Positions 32,067 through 40,312 of a stretch of 49,373 nt of DNA are shown piece by piece. This stretch comes from Actinomycetota bacterium. Its GTDB lineage: Bacteria; Actinomycetota; Actinomycetes; Actinomycetales; Microbacteriaceae. A program made the position numbers and the translations under genes. How positions within the stretch are numbered: position 1 is the stretch's first letter; every line of letters begins with the position of its first letter. The stretch lies in the NCBI GenBank assembly GCA_018268455.1, contig JAFDWM010000008.1, positions 1 to 49,373 on the forward strand, written 5' to 3'. The notes beneath the pieces were generated by a model that saw nothing but the letters and a program-made list of their open reading frames with translations, was not told the origin of the DNA and ran no database searches.

Positions 32067-32116
32067 TTAGCTGACTTGACAGCATCGAATATAGGGCACA
32101 CATAGCAGATAGTCAA
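32067..32116 (-). promoter_or_regulatory. Regulon promoter-operator, copy 1 (Mom operon)
   Basis: On the minus strand: -35 TTGACT (32116-32111), 17 bases, -10 TATATT (32093-32088), then the downstream block GTCAAGTCAGCTAA (32080-32067), 18 bases before the GTG at 32049. This is one of the two copies (with that at 42476) that have TTGACT and ATGTGTGCCC. Confidence 0.8.
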
Positions 32117-32229
32117 CTGGTCAACCTCGTCGTCGACCGAAGCGTGCGGATCGGTAGGCCAGTGGACGCCTTCAGCCGGCCGCAGTGCGCAGCAGAGCGG
32201 CGCCCGGGCATGAGGGAGCGGGCTGGTTC

Positions 32230-32478
32230 TTACCGCCGGTTGCTCGTGGGTGGGCCGGTGTACCGCACGTACTCAGACCAGGTGCACTCCACGGCGAGGC
32301 GCATCGCGTCTTCCGGAAAGTACCCGATGAGCTGCCGCTGCTCAGGATCCTGCGACCAGGTCACCGAACGCAGCAGACGTCGCCCTTTGACTTCGACATG
32401 CCGGATGATCGCGATGCGCTTGCTCTGGTCGAACACGTACCAGATGCCCGGCTCTGGCGATCTCTGCAGCTGCGACAT
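32230..32478 (-). CDS. Uncharacterised small protein
   Basis: The start is taken as ATG 32478 (MSQLQRSPEPGIWYVFDQSK); the frame extends to a GTG at 32532. The product is 82 residues (100 from GTG), beta-rich in its first half (IAIIRHVEVKGRRLLRSVTW) and helical after (EDAMRLAVECTWSEYVRY). It lies between the type III restriction gene and the first regulon promoter. No clear ribosome site and no family were seen. Confidence 0.5.
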   Translation of the reverse strand: MSQLQRSPEPGIWYVFDQSKRIAIIRHVEVKGRRLLRSVTWSQDPEQRQLIGYFPEDAMRLAVECTWSEYVRYTGPPTSNRR

Positions 32479-32634
32479 CGGAGTCCAGTGCTGCACCACC
32501 CCGTGACCATACGCAAGGGTGCCGACAACCACACGGTTGCACAGACGAGCCAGGTCGAGTGTCCGCTCTAGGTGGCCATCAACGTCGGCGGCGCACCAGT
32601 CTGCTTCTGTTCCTAGGTGTCATCCCGAGGGCTG

Positions 32635-35130
32635 CTACTGATAGCGGCCGCCGTGCTGGTCAAACAGGGCGCGCACGTCGGCCTCGGTGCCGCCGGTCTT
32701 CGCCAGGGAGATCATCGCGTCCTGCGCTGTCGGGCTCGCGAGGTTCAGCTGGACGAGGACGTCGGAGCCCTTCTTTTCGTCGATGATCGCGAGAACGCGG
32801 CCGAGGCGGGTGGCGTTCTGCTTCGTGTACTCGGCGAGAGCGCCCCACTTCGGGATTGTGTCGCTGCGGGACGGATCGTGTGGGTCGATGATGTCTATGA
32901 GCACTTCGCCGTCGCGTTCGGTGAAGACCAGGAAGTCGGGATGCAGCAGGCGCTGCTCCCCGAGCGGGCCGTACGCGATCGCGATGGACTGGGTGCCGCT
33001 CGAGGGGTTCCGATACCAGGCGAGGGTGGTGTGGCGCTTCGTCTCCGTCTCGAGCACGGCGCGTTCCCACGTGTTGCCGTCGTGCGGGAATTGTCCGTCA
33101 GTGTCCGCGAGCAGGTGGCGCGGCCAGCGGTGCTCGGCGTCCTTCACTACCGTGTCCGCGGGTGCCTCGACGGGGATCTCGACGGAACGCTTCGACTCGG
33201 CGAACGCGGCGTAGAAGTCGGTCTCTGCGGTCCCGCCGATCTGCGACAGGGCGGCGGCGTGCTGCTTCCGCCATTGATCCAGCAGCGTCTGGCTGGCGTC
33301 CTCGACAGCTTTCACTGTGTCGGGCTGCTGTGCGACAGCTGCGACGATGAGGCGTGCGGCGTCTCCGTCCCGGTCGCCTTCGGGCTGGGCCATGTACAGG
33401 CGGTCCCAGAGCCACTTCGCTGAGTTGTCCGGGAGGCGGCGGGCGGCGATGTTGAACAGGTCGGCGACGTTACGGGTGGCAATCTTCGCGCTTTCGGCCT
33501 GCGTGCCAGTCTGCTCGCCGGTGAGCCAGTCGATCGCGAGGGTCTGATAGTCGACCTCCTCGTAGGCGGTCACCTTGTCGTCGACGAACTGCTGGTTGGC
33601 TTTGATGTGCTGCAGCAGGGTGTCGACTGCCCGGTCTTGAGCGATCCGCGGTGCGTCTTGGAGGATGCCGGTCTTCGCGAGCACCATCGCCGCGGTCAAT
33701 ACGCGGGATGTCGCCGGCCGCGCGGTCCGTGAGGGCCGCGACCAGCTGGGGAAGTCCCTGAACGCGGTCCATACAGCATCCGGCACGGCGGCGTTGCGGG
33801 TGACTGGCACCGGGTTCACCACGACGGGCGTTGCGACCTCGGTGTCGCCGGTGCGCAGGCGCATCGCGACCCGCTCGACGGACTCCTGATCGAAGTGCGG
33901 AAGATAGGTCCACACGGCGTTCAGGTTGTCGTCGCCGGCGACCCGCTTCGCGAGTGGGGTGCGGACGATGCGGCCGACGAGCTGGGTGATGGTCACGTCG
34001 TCGCTGGTGCCGCGGAGGGAGACCAGCACCTCGGCGCGGGGGCAATCCCACCCGGTCGTGAGCGCGTCCTTGAACAGCACCACCTTCACTCCGCCGGTCT
34101 CCTGGATCCGGGGTGGGTCGACGTAGCGCACGTCGTGGCTTCCGAAGGTGACCGCGGATCCGCCCTCGAGCGCGTTGGCGAAGTTGTCGATTGTGAGGGT
34201 TGAGTCGGCTTGCAGGATGTCCTGGATGAAGCCGGCCACGATGGTCTCATTCGGTTTTGCGGTCAGCTGTACGAGAAGCACCGGCTCCACGAGCGCATCG
34301 CCCGGATTCTGGTCCGCCCAGGACGCCCATCGCTGCTCCTGGCGGGCGCGCTGGATCGCCGCCTCCCGAACGAGGGTCGAGTCTGATGCGATCTCCTCGG
34401 TCGGATGCGCGAGGACGAGCTGGTCCTTCACGAGCCCGGACTCGCGTACCGCCGCAACCTCTACGTCGACCGCCTCACGGTACGCCCGATGCGCTGCGAT
34501 GTTCTTTTCGAAGCGCTCCGGAGTGGCGGAGACACCGACGACGATCGGCACCGGATTGCTCATCTTGCCGCCGCCCCGGGTCAGCTGCCCGAGGATCGTG
34601 TCGCCGCTCGCACTGGATCCGCCGCCAGTGCCCTGGTGCGCTTCGTCGACGAACATGACCACGCGGCTGCCGAACCGGTCGACCGTGTTGCTCAGGGTCT
34701 CCCACAGGGTGAAGGTGCGCCCATCCTTTGAGGTGTAGTTGGTCGCGCTGCTGCCGAGCTTCTGGGTGTTCAGAAAGTACACCCGGCCCGGTGTCAGTGT
34801 TTCCACGTCGTACTGCTTCGAGGAGTCGATGATGTGCAACCGGGGACGCAGCTTCTCGCTCGCGCGTTCGAACTTGTCACGAGTCTGCTCGTTCAGCTTC
34901 GGGTAGAGCGATACCCACAGGATGACCGGTTCCTCGCCGGGTATCACCGTGTCACCGAAAATCAGATCCTCGATGGCGGCCGCGGCGATGATCGTCTTGC
35001 CGGCACCGGTCGGTGCCGCGAGGCTCACAGCCGACGACTTACCCTTCGACGCGAGCCCGGCGCCCACTTCGATACCGCTGACGATCTCGCCGGCGGCCTG
35101 CGCCTGGTAGCCCCGGAGCTGGTACTCCAT
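32635..35130 (-). CDS. res: Type III restriction enzyme, Res subunit
   Basis: The start is the ATG at 35130 (MEYQLRGYQAQAAGEI), overlapping the mod stop (TGATG). The 831-residue product has SF2 helicase motifs: LAAPTGAGKTIIAA at 37-50, VVMFVDEAHQGTGGG (DEAH), VGVSATPERF (motif III), and QLVGRIVRTP (motif VI). The C-terminal part (GEVLIDIIDPHDPSRSD) holds the acidic stretch expected for the endonuclease domain, though the full PD-(D/E)xK pattern is not unambiguous. With Mod it forms the type III complex, which translocates along DNA and cleaves near unmodified sites. The length is somewhat below the usual 900-1000. Confidence 0.88.
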   Translation of the reverse strand: MEYQLRGYQAQAAGEIVSGIEVGAGLASKGKSSAVSLAAPTGAGKTIIAAAAIEDLIFGDTVIPGEEPVILWVSLYPKLNEQTRDKFERASEKLRPRLHIIDSSKQYDVETLTPGRVYFLNTQKLGSSATNYTSKDGRTFTLWETLSNTVDRFGSRVVMFVDEAHQGTGGGSSASGDTILGQLTRGGGKMSNPVPIVVGVSATPERFEKNIAAHRAYREAVDVEVAAVRESGLVKDQLVLAHPTEEIASDSTLVREAAIQRARQEQRWASWADQNPGDALVEPVLLVQLTAKPNETIVAGFIQDILQADSTLTIDNFANALEGGSAVTFGSHDVRYVDPPRIQETGGVKVVLFKDALTTGWDCPRAEVLVSLRGTSDDVTITQLVGRIVRTPLAKRVAGDDNLNAVWTYLPHFDQESVERVAMRLRTGDTEVATPVVVNPVPVTRNAAVPDAVWTAFRDFPSWSRPSRTARPATSRVLTAAMVLAKTGILQDAPRIAQDRAVDTLLQHIKANQQFVDDKVTAYEEVDYQTLAIDWLTGEQTGTQAESAKIATRNVADLFNIAARRLPDNSAKWLWDRLYMAQPEGDRDGDAARLIVAAVAQQPDTVKAVEDASQTLLDQWRKQHAAALSQIGGTAETDFYAAFAESKRSVEIPVEAPADTVVKDAEHRWPRHLLADTDGQFPHDGNTWERAVLETETKRHTTLAWYRNPSSGTQSIAIAYGPLGEQRLLHPDFLVFTERDGEVLIDIIDPHDPSRSDTIPKWGALAEYTKQNATRLGRVLAIIDEKKGSDVLVQLNLASPTAQDAMISLAKTGGTEADVRALFDQHGGRYQ

Positions 35131-37196
35131 CAGCGCCCTCCCACGTTGATCTCGAAGTTGCTGAGATAGTTCTCGTACAGCCGGAACGACGACACCTCGG
35201 GGCGCATCGCTCGCACGATCGGGCCGTACGTGGTCTCCGAGTCCGAGACGACGTAGACGGTCTCGATCTCCGGCCGGCTGTTCACGAGCTCGACGAACGG
35301 TGCCCACTCGGCGACGCTGAACAGCACCGCATAGTTCGCGCCCTCGGGCACCGCGAATGCCTCGGCACGCTCAGCGATCACCGGGCCGCGCCCGCCGGCC
35401 TTCACCCACAGCAGCGTCGCGATCTGCCGGAATGCATCGTCGGCAGCGATGTCATCGCGGTCGAGGTAGTCGAGCTTCAAAAAGGTCACGTTCTCGTCGT
35501 ACCCAATCGCACCCGGAATGCCCGACGCGATCTTCTTGCCGTCCGCGTCCATCACCGGGTCAGTGAGCTTCGAGCCGTCGCGCCGTGTGCCAGTGACAAC
35601 CGTCTGGATTCGCGGCAGCGTGACCTTCTCGAAAACACCTTCCGCCTCCCACTCGGGATCTCCCGCTGCATGGCCAGCTTTGGTGAGGGCCGTCGCCGCC
35701 TTCTGCCCTACCTCGTTATTTGTCACGACAATCGACTGCCTGTGGCCGCCATCGGTCGCGTTGAGCTGCAGAACGGCGTGCGCAGTCGTCCCGGTGCCTG
35801 CGAAGAAGTCGAGAACTACGGCACTGGGCTGGCCGCCTGTCGCGATGTTCACCCACCGCGCGATGACGTCGACGTCTTTCGGGAAGGGGAAGTCGTTGGT
35901 TCCGAGGATCGCAGCTAGTGACCTCGTAGCCTTCGATCGGTCCTGAGTGAACACGGGGGCAACAGACTGCTGGCTGCCGGCTTCCAGGAAGCGCTTCTGG
36001 CGCGCGGAACCGGTGCTGTCAGGGGCAAAGACGACTATGCCGTCTTCAATCGCTTGCATCATCCGCTCGCGCGACCAGATCCACCCGTTCGGATGCATCT
36101 TCACGGGCTTACCATCGACCGGGTGCGGAATGTCGTACTGAAGGTTCGGGCGGGGAAAGGGGTTTCGCAGATCGCCCGTGCTGTAGACCTTGCCGGCGTG
36201 CTTCGGATGGCCATCAACTTGGTCGTACATGTTGAGGCCGCGCTCGGCACGGGCCGGGTGGTCAGCCGGAAGGGCTCTGCGCCAGTTTCGGAGCAACGCG
36301 GTGGCAGCTGCAGCGTCATGACCGGACTCCTCCCACGCATCGAGCCCAGCCTGCAGTAGTTCGTCGTACCCGGGACGTGACTCCTTCCAGGCATCACCGG
36401 TAGAGAGAAGCGCCTTGTCCTTCGCGAAAAAGAGCATGTAGTCGTGCGTGTCGGCGATGAACTTCACGTTGTTCTTACGGCCGCCCTGCCACACAACGTT
36501 GCCGAGGAAGTTCTGCTCACCGAATACTTCGTCCAGGAGCACCCGAAGGCGGTGGTGCTCGTTGTCGTCGATGGCGACGATGATGACGCCGGTCGGAGCG
36601 AGGAGGTGTCGCGCGAGCTCGAGGCGCTTCTGCATGAAGCTCAGCCACTTGGAATGGCGGTATGCGTCCGCGTCGCCGACGTAGCGGTCGTTGTAGATCC
36701 AGTCGCCGGCGCCGGTGTTGTAGGGCGGGTCGATGTAGATCAGATCGACCTTGCCCTCGTGCGTGTATCGGAGCGTCTCGAGCGCGTGGAAGTTCTCACC
36801 CTCGATGACGAGGTGGTGCGGCTTGTCGCCGCCGCGCTCTATCGACCCGAGCGGCGTGAAGCCTGGGTAGACGGGCTCGTCGAAGACACGCGCGACCACG
36901 AGGTCGCCTGTCGGCACTTCGCGCGTTTCGCCGTCGTGGTGCAGTTGCGCGACTCCGCCGACGACCCTCTTCACCTCCCAGTAGCGCGGGTCAGAACCGT
37001 CGCGTAGCTGGGCGCGGACGCCGCGTCGCACGCGGGCCTTCGGGATGCGGATGCCTTCGGGGAGGTGCTCCTCGAAGTTCAAGCCCCACTTCTTCTTGCC
37101 GGTGATCTGGGTGATCTCGGCGGCGATGCGGTCGCGCAGGGCCTGGTCGGCTACCTGATCCAGCAGCACGTCTATGCGTCGCCGTTCGTCGGTCAT
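35130..37196 (-). CDS. mod: Type III modification methyltransferase, Mod subunit
   Basis: The ATG at 37196 has GAGGAG upstream. The 688-residue product is a beta-class N6-adenine methyltransferase: motif IV DPPYNTG at 156-162 precedes motif I LDFFAGTGTTAHAV near residue 465. The target-recognition region lies between (WQGGRKNNVKFIADTHDYML to NPFPRPNLQYDIPHP). It methylates one strand of an asymmetric site and confers specificity on Res. No simple-sequence repeat that would allow phase variation was seen. The pair lies within the regulon region but has no regulon promoter in the right orientation, so it may be an independent cargo. Confidence 0.9.
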   Translation of the reverse strand: MTDERRRIDVLLDQVADQALRDRIAAEITQITGKKKWGLNFEEHLPEGIRIPKARVRRGVRAQLRDGSDPRYWEVKRVVGGVAQLHHDGETREVPTGDLVVARVFDEPVYPGFTPLGSIERGGDKPHHLVIEGENFHALETLRYTHEGKVDLIYIDPPYNTGAGDWIYNDRYVGDADAYRHSKWLSFMQKRLELARHLLAPTGVIIVAIDDNEHHRLRVLLDEVFGEQNFLGNVVWQGGRKNNVKFIADTHDYMLFFAKDKALLSTGDAWKESRPGYDELLQAGLDAWEESGHDAAAATALLRNWRRALPADHPARAERGLNMYDQVDGHPKHAGKVYSTGDLRNPFPRPNLQYDIPHPVDGKPVKMHPNGWIWSRERMMQAIEDGIVVFAPDSTGSARQKRFLEAGSQQSVAPVFTQDRSKATRSLAAILGTNDFPFPKDVDVIARWVNIATGGQPSAVVLDFFAGTGTTAHAVLQLNATDGGHRQSIVVTNNEVGQKAATALTKAGHAAGDPEWEAEGVFEKVTLPRIQTVVTGTRRDGSKLTDPVMDADGKKIASGIPGAIGYDENVTFLKLDYLDRDDIAADDAFRQIATLLWVKAGGRGPVIAERAEAFAVPEGANYAVLFSVAEWAPFVELVNSRPEIETVYVVSDSETTYGPIVRAMRPEVSSFRLYENYLSNFEINVGGR

Positions 37197-37322
37197 CGGG
37201 GCAGCTCCTCAGCCTGGAGCGTCAGTCCCGGACGCTCACTCGTCATCACGCTATCGGGCGCTTATGCCGGGCGTGTCTGTCTGCAATGGGCCGCGGACAG
37301 AGAGGGCACCCGGCCGTGGATC

Positions 37323-37343
37323 GTCAAGTGTCAAGTCAACTAA
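37323..37343 (+). promoter_or_regulatory. Partial regulon operator (degenerate copy)
   Basis: On the plus strand GTCAAGT is followed by GTCAAGTCAACTAATC, the operator half of the regulon cassette. The expected TATATT upstream is absent. It has the opposite orientation to all full copies. An AGGAGGG and a 13-codon frame (ATG 37358 to TAG 37399) follow, possibly only chance. Confidence 0.6.
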
Positions 37344-37395
37344 TCCAGGAGGGCCGGATGTCCAGCGCTCCACTGACCGGGTGCCGTCTCAGATC

Positions 37396-37986
37396 TTAGC
37401 GGTCGCCCCCGTCGCCGGGGACTGACGCGTGCGGCGCGGCCGCGCATGCGCGCAGCCATGCCGCAACGCGCGCTTCGTCCCATTCCGTGATCTCGCTGGT
37501 GTGCAGTTGCGCGATCAGATCGTCGACGAGCCGGTTCCACGCTGCGAGGCCCAGAGGTGCTATTCCGGCGAGGGGGAGGCGTTGGCGCCACCAGGTGGAG
37601 GACTCTGCTGGGTTCCCGCCGGCGTCCGAGCCGCAGTTGGGGCACAGACCGAGGGAGTCGGTGGTCTTCCGCCGGTGCCAGACGACAACGGCCCCGCACC
37701 AGGCGCATTGGTGGACGAACTGCTCGCCCCGTCTCATGGCCTCGGTGGGCACGAGTTCGAGGCCGACGTCGGCGAGTTCGAACAGCGGCTCGTCGGCGGT
37801 CATGACTTCCCTCGCTTTCCGGGCGCCGACGCTCAGGGATCTCGCCGTGGCGATCCGTGGCCGGCCGATGACCTCGTAGTCGTGACTCTGCTCCCAGCGG
37901 TCGGCAGCGTCACGGCTCGTGAAGGGCACGGCCACGACCTCGCCGGAGGTGAACTCCACTAGGAGCACGACGCGCTCGTCATTCAT
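37396..37986 (-). CDS. Zinc-ribbon protein, unknown
   Basis: The 196-residue product begins MNDERVVLLVEFTSGEVVAV with a small beta/helix domain, and at residues 93-121 has CAWCGAVVVWHRRKTTDSLG then CPNCG, a two-CxxC zinc ribbon. The C-terminal 70 residues are helical. It overlaps the upstream gene by 8 bases and is last in the operon that starts with the first dprA-like gene. It may be a DNA- or RNA-binding accessory protein. Confidence 0.65.
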   Translation of the reverse strand: MNDERVVLLVEFTSGEVVAVPFTSRDAADRWEQSHDYEVIGRPRIATARSLSVGARKAREVMTADEPLFELADVGLELVPTEAMRRGEQFVHQCAWCGAVVVWHRRKTTDSLGLCPNCGSDAGGNPAESSTWWRQRLPLAGIAPLGLAAWNRLVDDLIAQLHTSEITEWDEARVAAWLRACAAAPHASVPGDGGDR

Positions 37987-38209
37987 CGGGGACCTCCTCG
38001 AGGTGTGCGCGGAGGTGGAGGCGATCGCGGATCTCGTCGACGATCTCCTCGCTGCCGCCGCCGAGGATCTCGTCGACGACCTCGAGGTGGATGTGTCCGG
38101 TCAGCCCGAGCTCGCGCAGCGCCGCGCAGACGGATGCCGCCTCGGCGGGGTCACCGAGATCCAGGACGACCCGTCGACGTCGCGGCGAGAGGTGGGTGAC
38201 CAGGCTCAT
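37979..38209 (-). CDS. Small acidic protein, unknown
   Basis: A 76-residue product whose ATG overlaps the upstream stop by 4 bases. It starts with a basic strand (HLSPRRRRVVLDLGDPAEAA) and ends with an acidic amphipathic helix (EEIVDEIRDRLHLRAHLEEV). No family was recognised. The overlaps on both sides support it. Confidence 0.6.
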   Translation of the reverse strand: MSLVTHLSPRRRRVVLDLGDPAEAASVCAALRELGLTGHIHLEVVDEILGGGSEEIVDEIRDRLHLRAHLEEVPDE

Positions 38210-39234
38210 GCTGCGACCCGCTTCCGCAGTGTCCGCTCGAAGACGGTCTGGATGTCGCCGCGGTGATGCCGCTCCGCGGCTTTGACGATGGCCGGCACGG
38301 TGCGGCCAACGATGGCGGCGGCCTGGTGGGGGGATTCGCCGAGCTCGAGCAGGAAGGCGATGTCGTCGAGGTACTCGGTGGCCGTGTATCGGGCGTCACG
38401 CGCCTTCGCCACTCCCTCCGGCACCTCGGTGGGGTCGTCGATGTCGTCCCAGGCGAGCGGGCCGACCCACCGGTAGTGCTTGGCGATCTTCTTGGCCCGC
38501 TCGGCGCGTACCCCGTCCTGCGGCTTGTCCCACTGCTGGATGAAGAGGGCAGTGACCTTGTTGCGGGTGCCGGTGGTGATGCGGTTCCTCCGTCCGTGCA
38601 GCAGGGTCCAGAAGTTCCCGACGCCCATCCCCAGCGCCTCGGCGAGAGCGGTCTCCTGCCATCCGATGGCGACGAGTGCGCGCAGCCGGCGGACGGTGCC
38701 TGTGGGATCGATGAGAGCGGCCTCGATGCTGTCGGCGGTGAGGGCGAGGAGAGCATCGGCGTACGACTTGCGGATCTTCTCCACGGGGGCACGCTGATCG
38801 GTTCCGCGCGGCCCGTAGATGAGGTCCATCATCGGGCCGTGCCCGACGCCTGCTGCCCGGCCGATGCGTTCGTAGCCGAGGCCGAGCTCGTGCAGCTGCT
38901 GGACGTGTGCGCGGACGGGGGCCGCGGGTACCAGGCGGGGGCCGATCTGGTCGTCTCGACCGTAGGCGCGCAGCCTGTTCCGTCGACGCTGCCGTTCCAT
39001 TGCTCGCTCGTGGACGCACGTGCTGCAGCGGCATCCGTGTCGCGTCCAGCAGGTGTCGACGTCGTGAGGATGATCGGGTGGGCACTGGTTCCGGATGCCG
39101 TTGGCGCGGGTGGGGCGGGCGGTGTGGTTGCCGGCGCGGTACTCCCGCAGGTAGTGCATGCGGCACAGCCCGCGAGCGGTGACCGGCCGGGAGCACTGCT
39201 CTTCGGGTGCCTGGCAGGTGCGATTGGTGGTCAA
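38206..39234 (-). CDS. Actinophage-type helix-turn-helix protein with zinc N-terminus
   Basis: The start is a TTG at 39234, backed by an AGGAGGTGA site ten bases upstream; starting later would cut off the Cys cluster. The 342-residue product has an N-terminal CxnCxnCxxH motif (CQAPEEQCSRPVTARGLCRMHY) and a second cluster (CWTRHGCRCSTC). Several helix-turn-helix-like repeats follow (HELGLGYERIGRAAGVGHG; GWQETALAEALGMGVGNFW; GESPHQAAAIVGRTVPAIVK). Proteins of this build occur in actinobacterial phages and plasmids and are thought to bind DNA. It is a candidate, though unproven, regulator of the repeated promoters. Confidence 0.65.
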   Translation of the reverse strand: MTTNRTCQAPEEQCSRPVTARGLCRMHYLREYRAGNHTARPTRANGIRNQCPPDHPHDVDTCWTRHGCRCSTCVHERAMERQRRRNRLRAYGRDDQIGPRLVPAAPVRAHVQQLHELGLGYERIGRAAGVGHGPMMDLIYGPRGTDQRAPVEKIRKSYADALLALTADSIEAALIDPTGTVRRLRALVAIGWQETALAEALGMGVGNFWTLLHGRRNRITTGTRNKVTALFIQQWDKPQDGVRAERAKKIAKHYRWVGPLAWDDIDDPTEVPEGVAKARDARYTATEYLDDIAFLLELGESPHQAAAIVGRTVPAIVKAAERHHRGDIQTVFERTLRKRVAA

Positions 39235-39252
39235 GGTTGTTCACCTCCTAGA

Positions 39253-39278
39253 CGGGGGCGGCTGGCGCCGCCCCCGTG
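39253..39278 (-). terminator. Hairpin between dprA-like gene and next gene
   Basis: An 11-base stem, ACGGGGGCGGC with GCCGCCCCCGT, and a TGGC loop, 4 bases past the dprA-like stop and just before the ribosome site of the next gene. There is no T-run, so it may be an attenuator or mRNA-stability hairpin rather than a full stop. Confidence 0.55.
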
Positions 39279-39281
39279 GGG

Positions 39282-40238
39282 TCAGAGGAGCGCGAGCGCG
39301 TCCGTGGCGTCGGTGACGAGGGTGGCTCCGCTCTCGCGGATGAGACGGTGGGTGCCGGCGCTGCTCGGGCTCGTGATCGGGCCGGGCACCGCGCCGACAC
39401 GTCGACCGAGCTGCGCGGTCTCAGCGGCCAGGAGCAGGGAGCCGCTGCGCCAGCCGGCTTCGACGATCACGGATGCCTGCGACAGCCCGCCGAGGACGCG
39501 AGCCCGAGCGGCGAAGCGCCACTTGGTGGGCGCGGCACCGGGGGCGAGTTCGCTGACGATCGCGCCGCCGGCGATCGCTACCCGGTTGATCAGGTCGTTG
39601 TGTCCTGCCGGGTAGGGGCGGTCGACGCCGCCGCCGAGGACGACGATCGGGGTGCCGCCGGCGGCGAGGGTGGCGCGGGTGGCTGCCCCGTCGATCCCAT
39701 AGGCGGCGCCGGTGGCGATCGCCACGCCCCGCTCGGTGAGCTCGGTGGCGAGCTCACCGGCGACGTGGTCGCCGTACCCGGTGGAGGCCCGCGCTCCGCC
39801 AATCGCGATGACTCGAGCGTGGCGCAGCGCGGCCGCGTCGCCGCGTACCCACAGTCCCGCGGGGCGGCGGTCGCCGAGTGAGTCGAGAGCGGTCGGCCAG
39901 GCGTCGTCCCCGGGGATGAGGAAGACGGCATCGGCGTGGCTGTCCAGCCAGCGCGCGGCGCGCTCGATCCCGTCGCCCAGGAGGGTGCGGGGTCGGATCT
40001 GGTTGACAGCCTCGATCTCGGTGGCGCTCAGTCCGGCGAGGTCGCCCGTGATGATCGTCGTGACGACGTCGCGGGCGGGAGTCTCGCTGCCGGTCTGCGC
40101 GCGACGTGTGAGCCAGGCGCCCAGGGTCGGGTTGTTGGGCTCTGCCCAGACGGTGAGCGCGAGGCGAGACTCGCGCTCGGTCCAGGTTGCGACCTCACCG
40201 GTCGTGGGGAGGGGGAGAGTGGTGGTGCGGGTGGTCAT
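39282..40238 (-). CDS. DprA/Smf-family protein
   Basis: The start is the ATG at 40238, with AGGAGG upstream. The 318-residue product has the Rossmann-type DprA core: VIAIGGARASTGYGDHVAGE, VAIATGAAYGIDGAATRATL, TPIVVLGGGVDRPYPAGHND, IVSELAPGAAPTKWRFAARA and SVIVEAGWRSGSLLLAAETA. DprA loads RecA on single-stranded DNA in transformation; copies on plasmids and phages are presumed to process incoming single strands or act as sensors. It is the first gene of an operon (40238 to 37396) under regulon promoter copy 3. A second, more diverged relative heads the next operon. Confidence 0.85.
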   Translation of the reverse strand: MTTRTTTLPLPTTGEVATWTERESRLALTVWAEPNNPTLGAWLTRRAQTGSETPARDVVTTIITGDLAGLSATEIEAVNQIRPRTLLGDGIERAARWLDSHADAVFLIPGDDAWPTALDSLGDRRPAGLWVRGDAAALRHARVIAIGGARASTGYGDHVAGELATELTERGVAIATGAAYGIDGAATRATLAAGGTPIVVLGGGVDRPYPAGHNDLINRVAIAGGAIVSELAPGAAPTKWRFAARARVLGGLSQASVIVEAGWRSGSLLLAAETAQLGRRVGAVPGPITSPSSAGTHRLIRESGATLVTDATDALALL

Positions 40239-40258
40239 CGGATCCTCCTGGATGATGA

Positions 40259-40308
40259 TTAGTTGACTTGACACCATCTAATATAGATCTCAGGTTGGAC
40301 ATGCGCAA
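40259..40308 (-). promoter_or_regulatory. Regulon promoter-operator, copy 3 (dprA operon)
   Basis: -35 TTGCGC (40308-40303), 17 bases containing ATGTC, -10 TATATT (40285-40280), then GTCAAGTCAACTAA (40272-40259), 20 bases before the ATG at 40238. Confidence 0.8.
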
Positions 40309-40312
40309 CCCC

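Noticed and set aside
37358-37399. Thirteen-codon frame after the partial operator, with AGGAGGG upstream
   Set aside because: It is too short to judge and no attenuation structure was found around it, so it is mentioned only with the operator.
38263-39615. Plus-strand frame of about 450 codons opposite the helix-turn-helix and DprA-like genes
   Set aside because: It crosses two real genes and a hairpin, with Gly/Ala/Asp-rich shadow composition.
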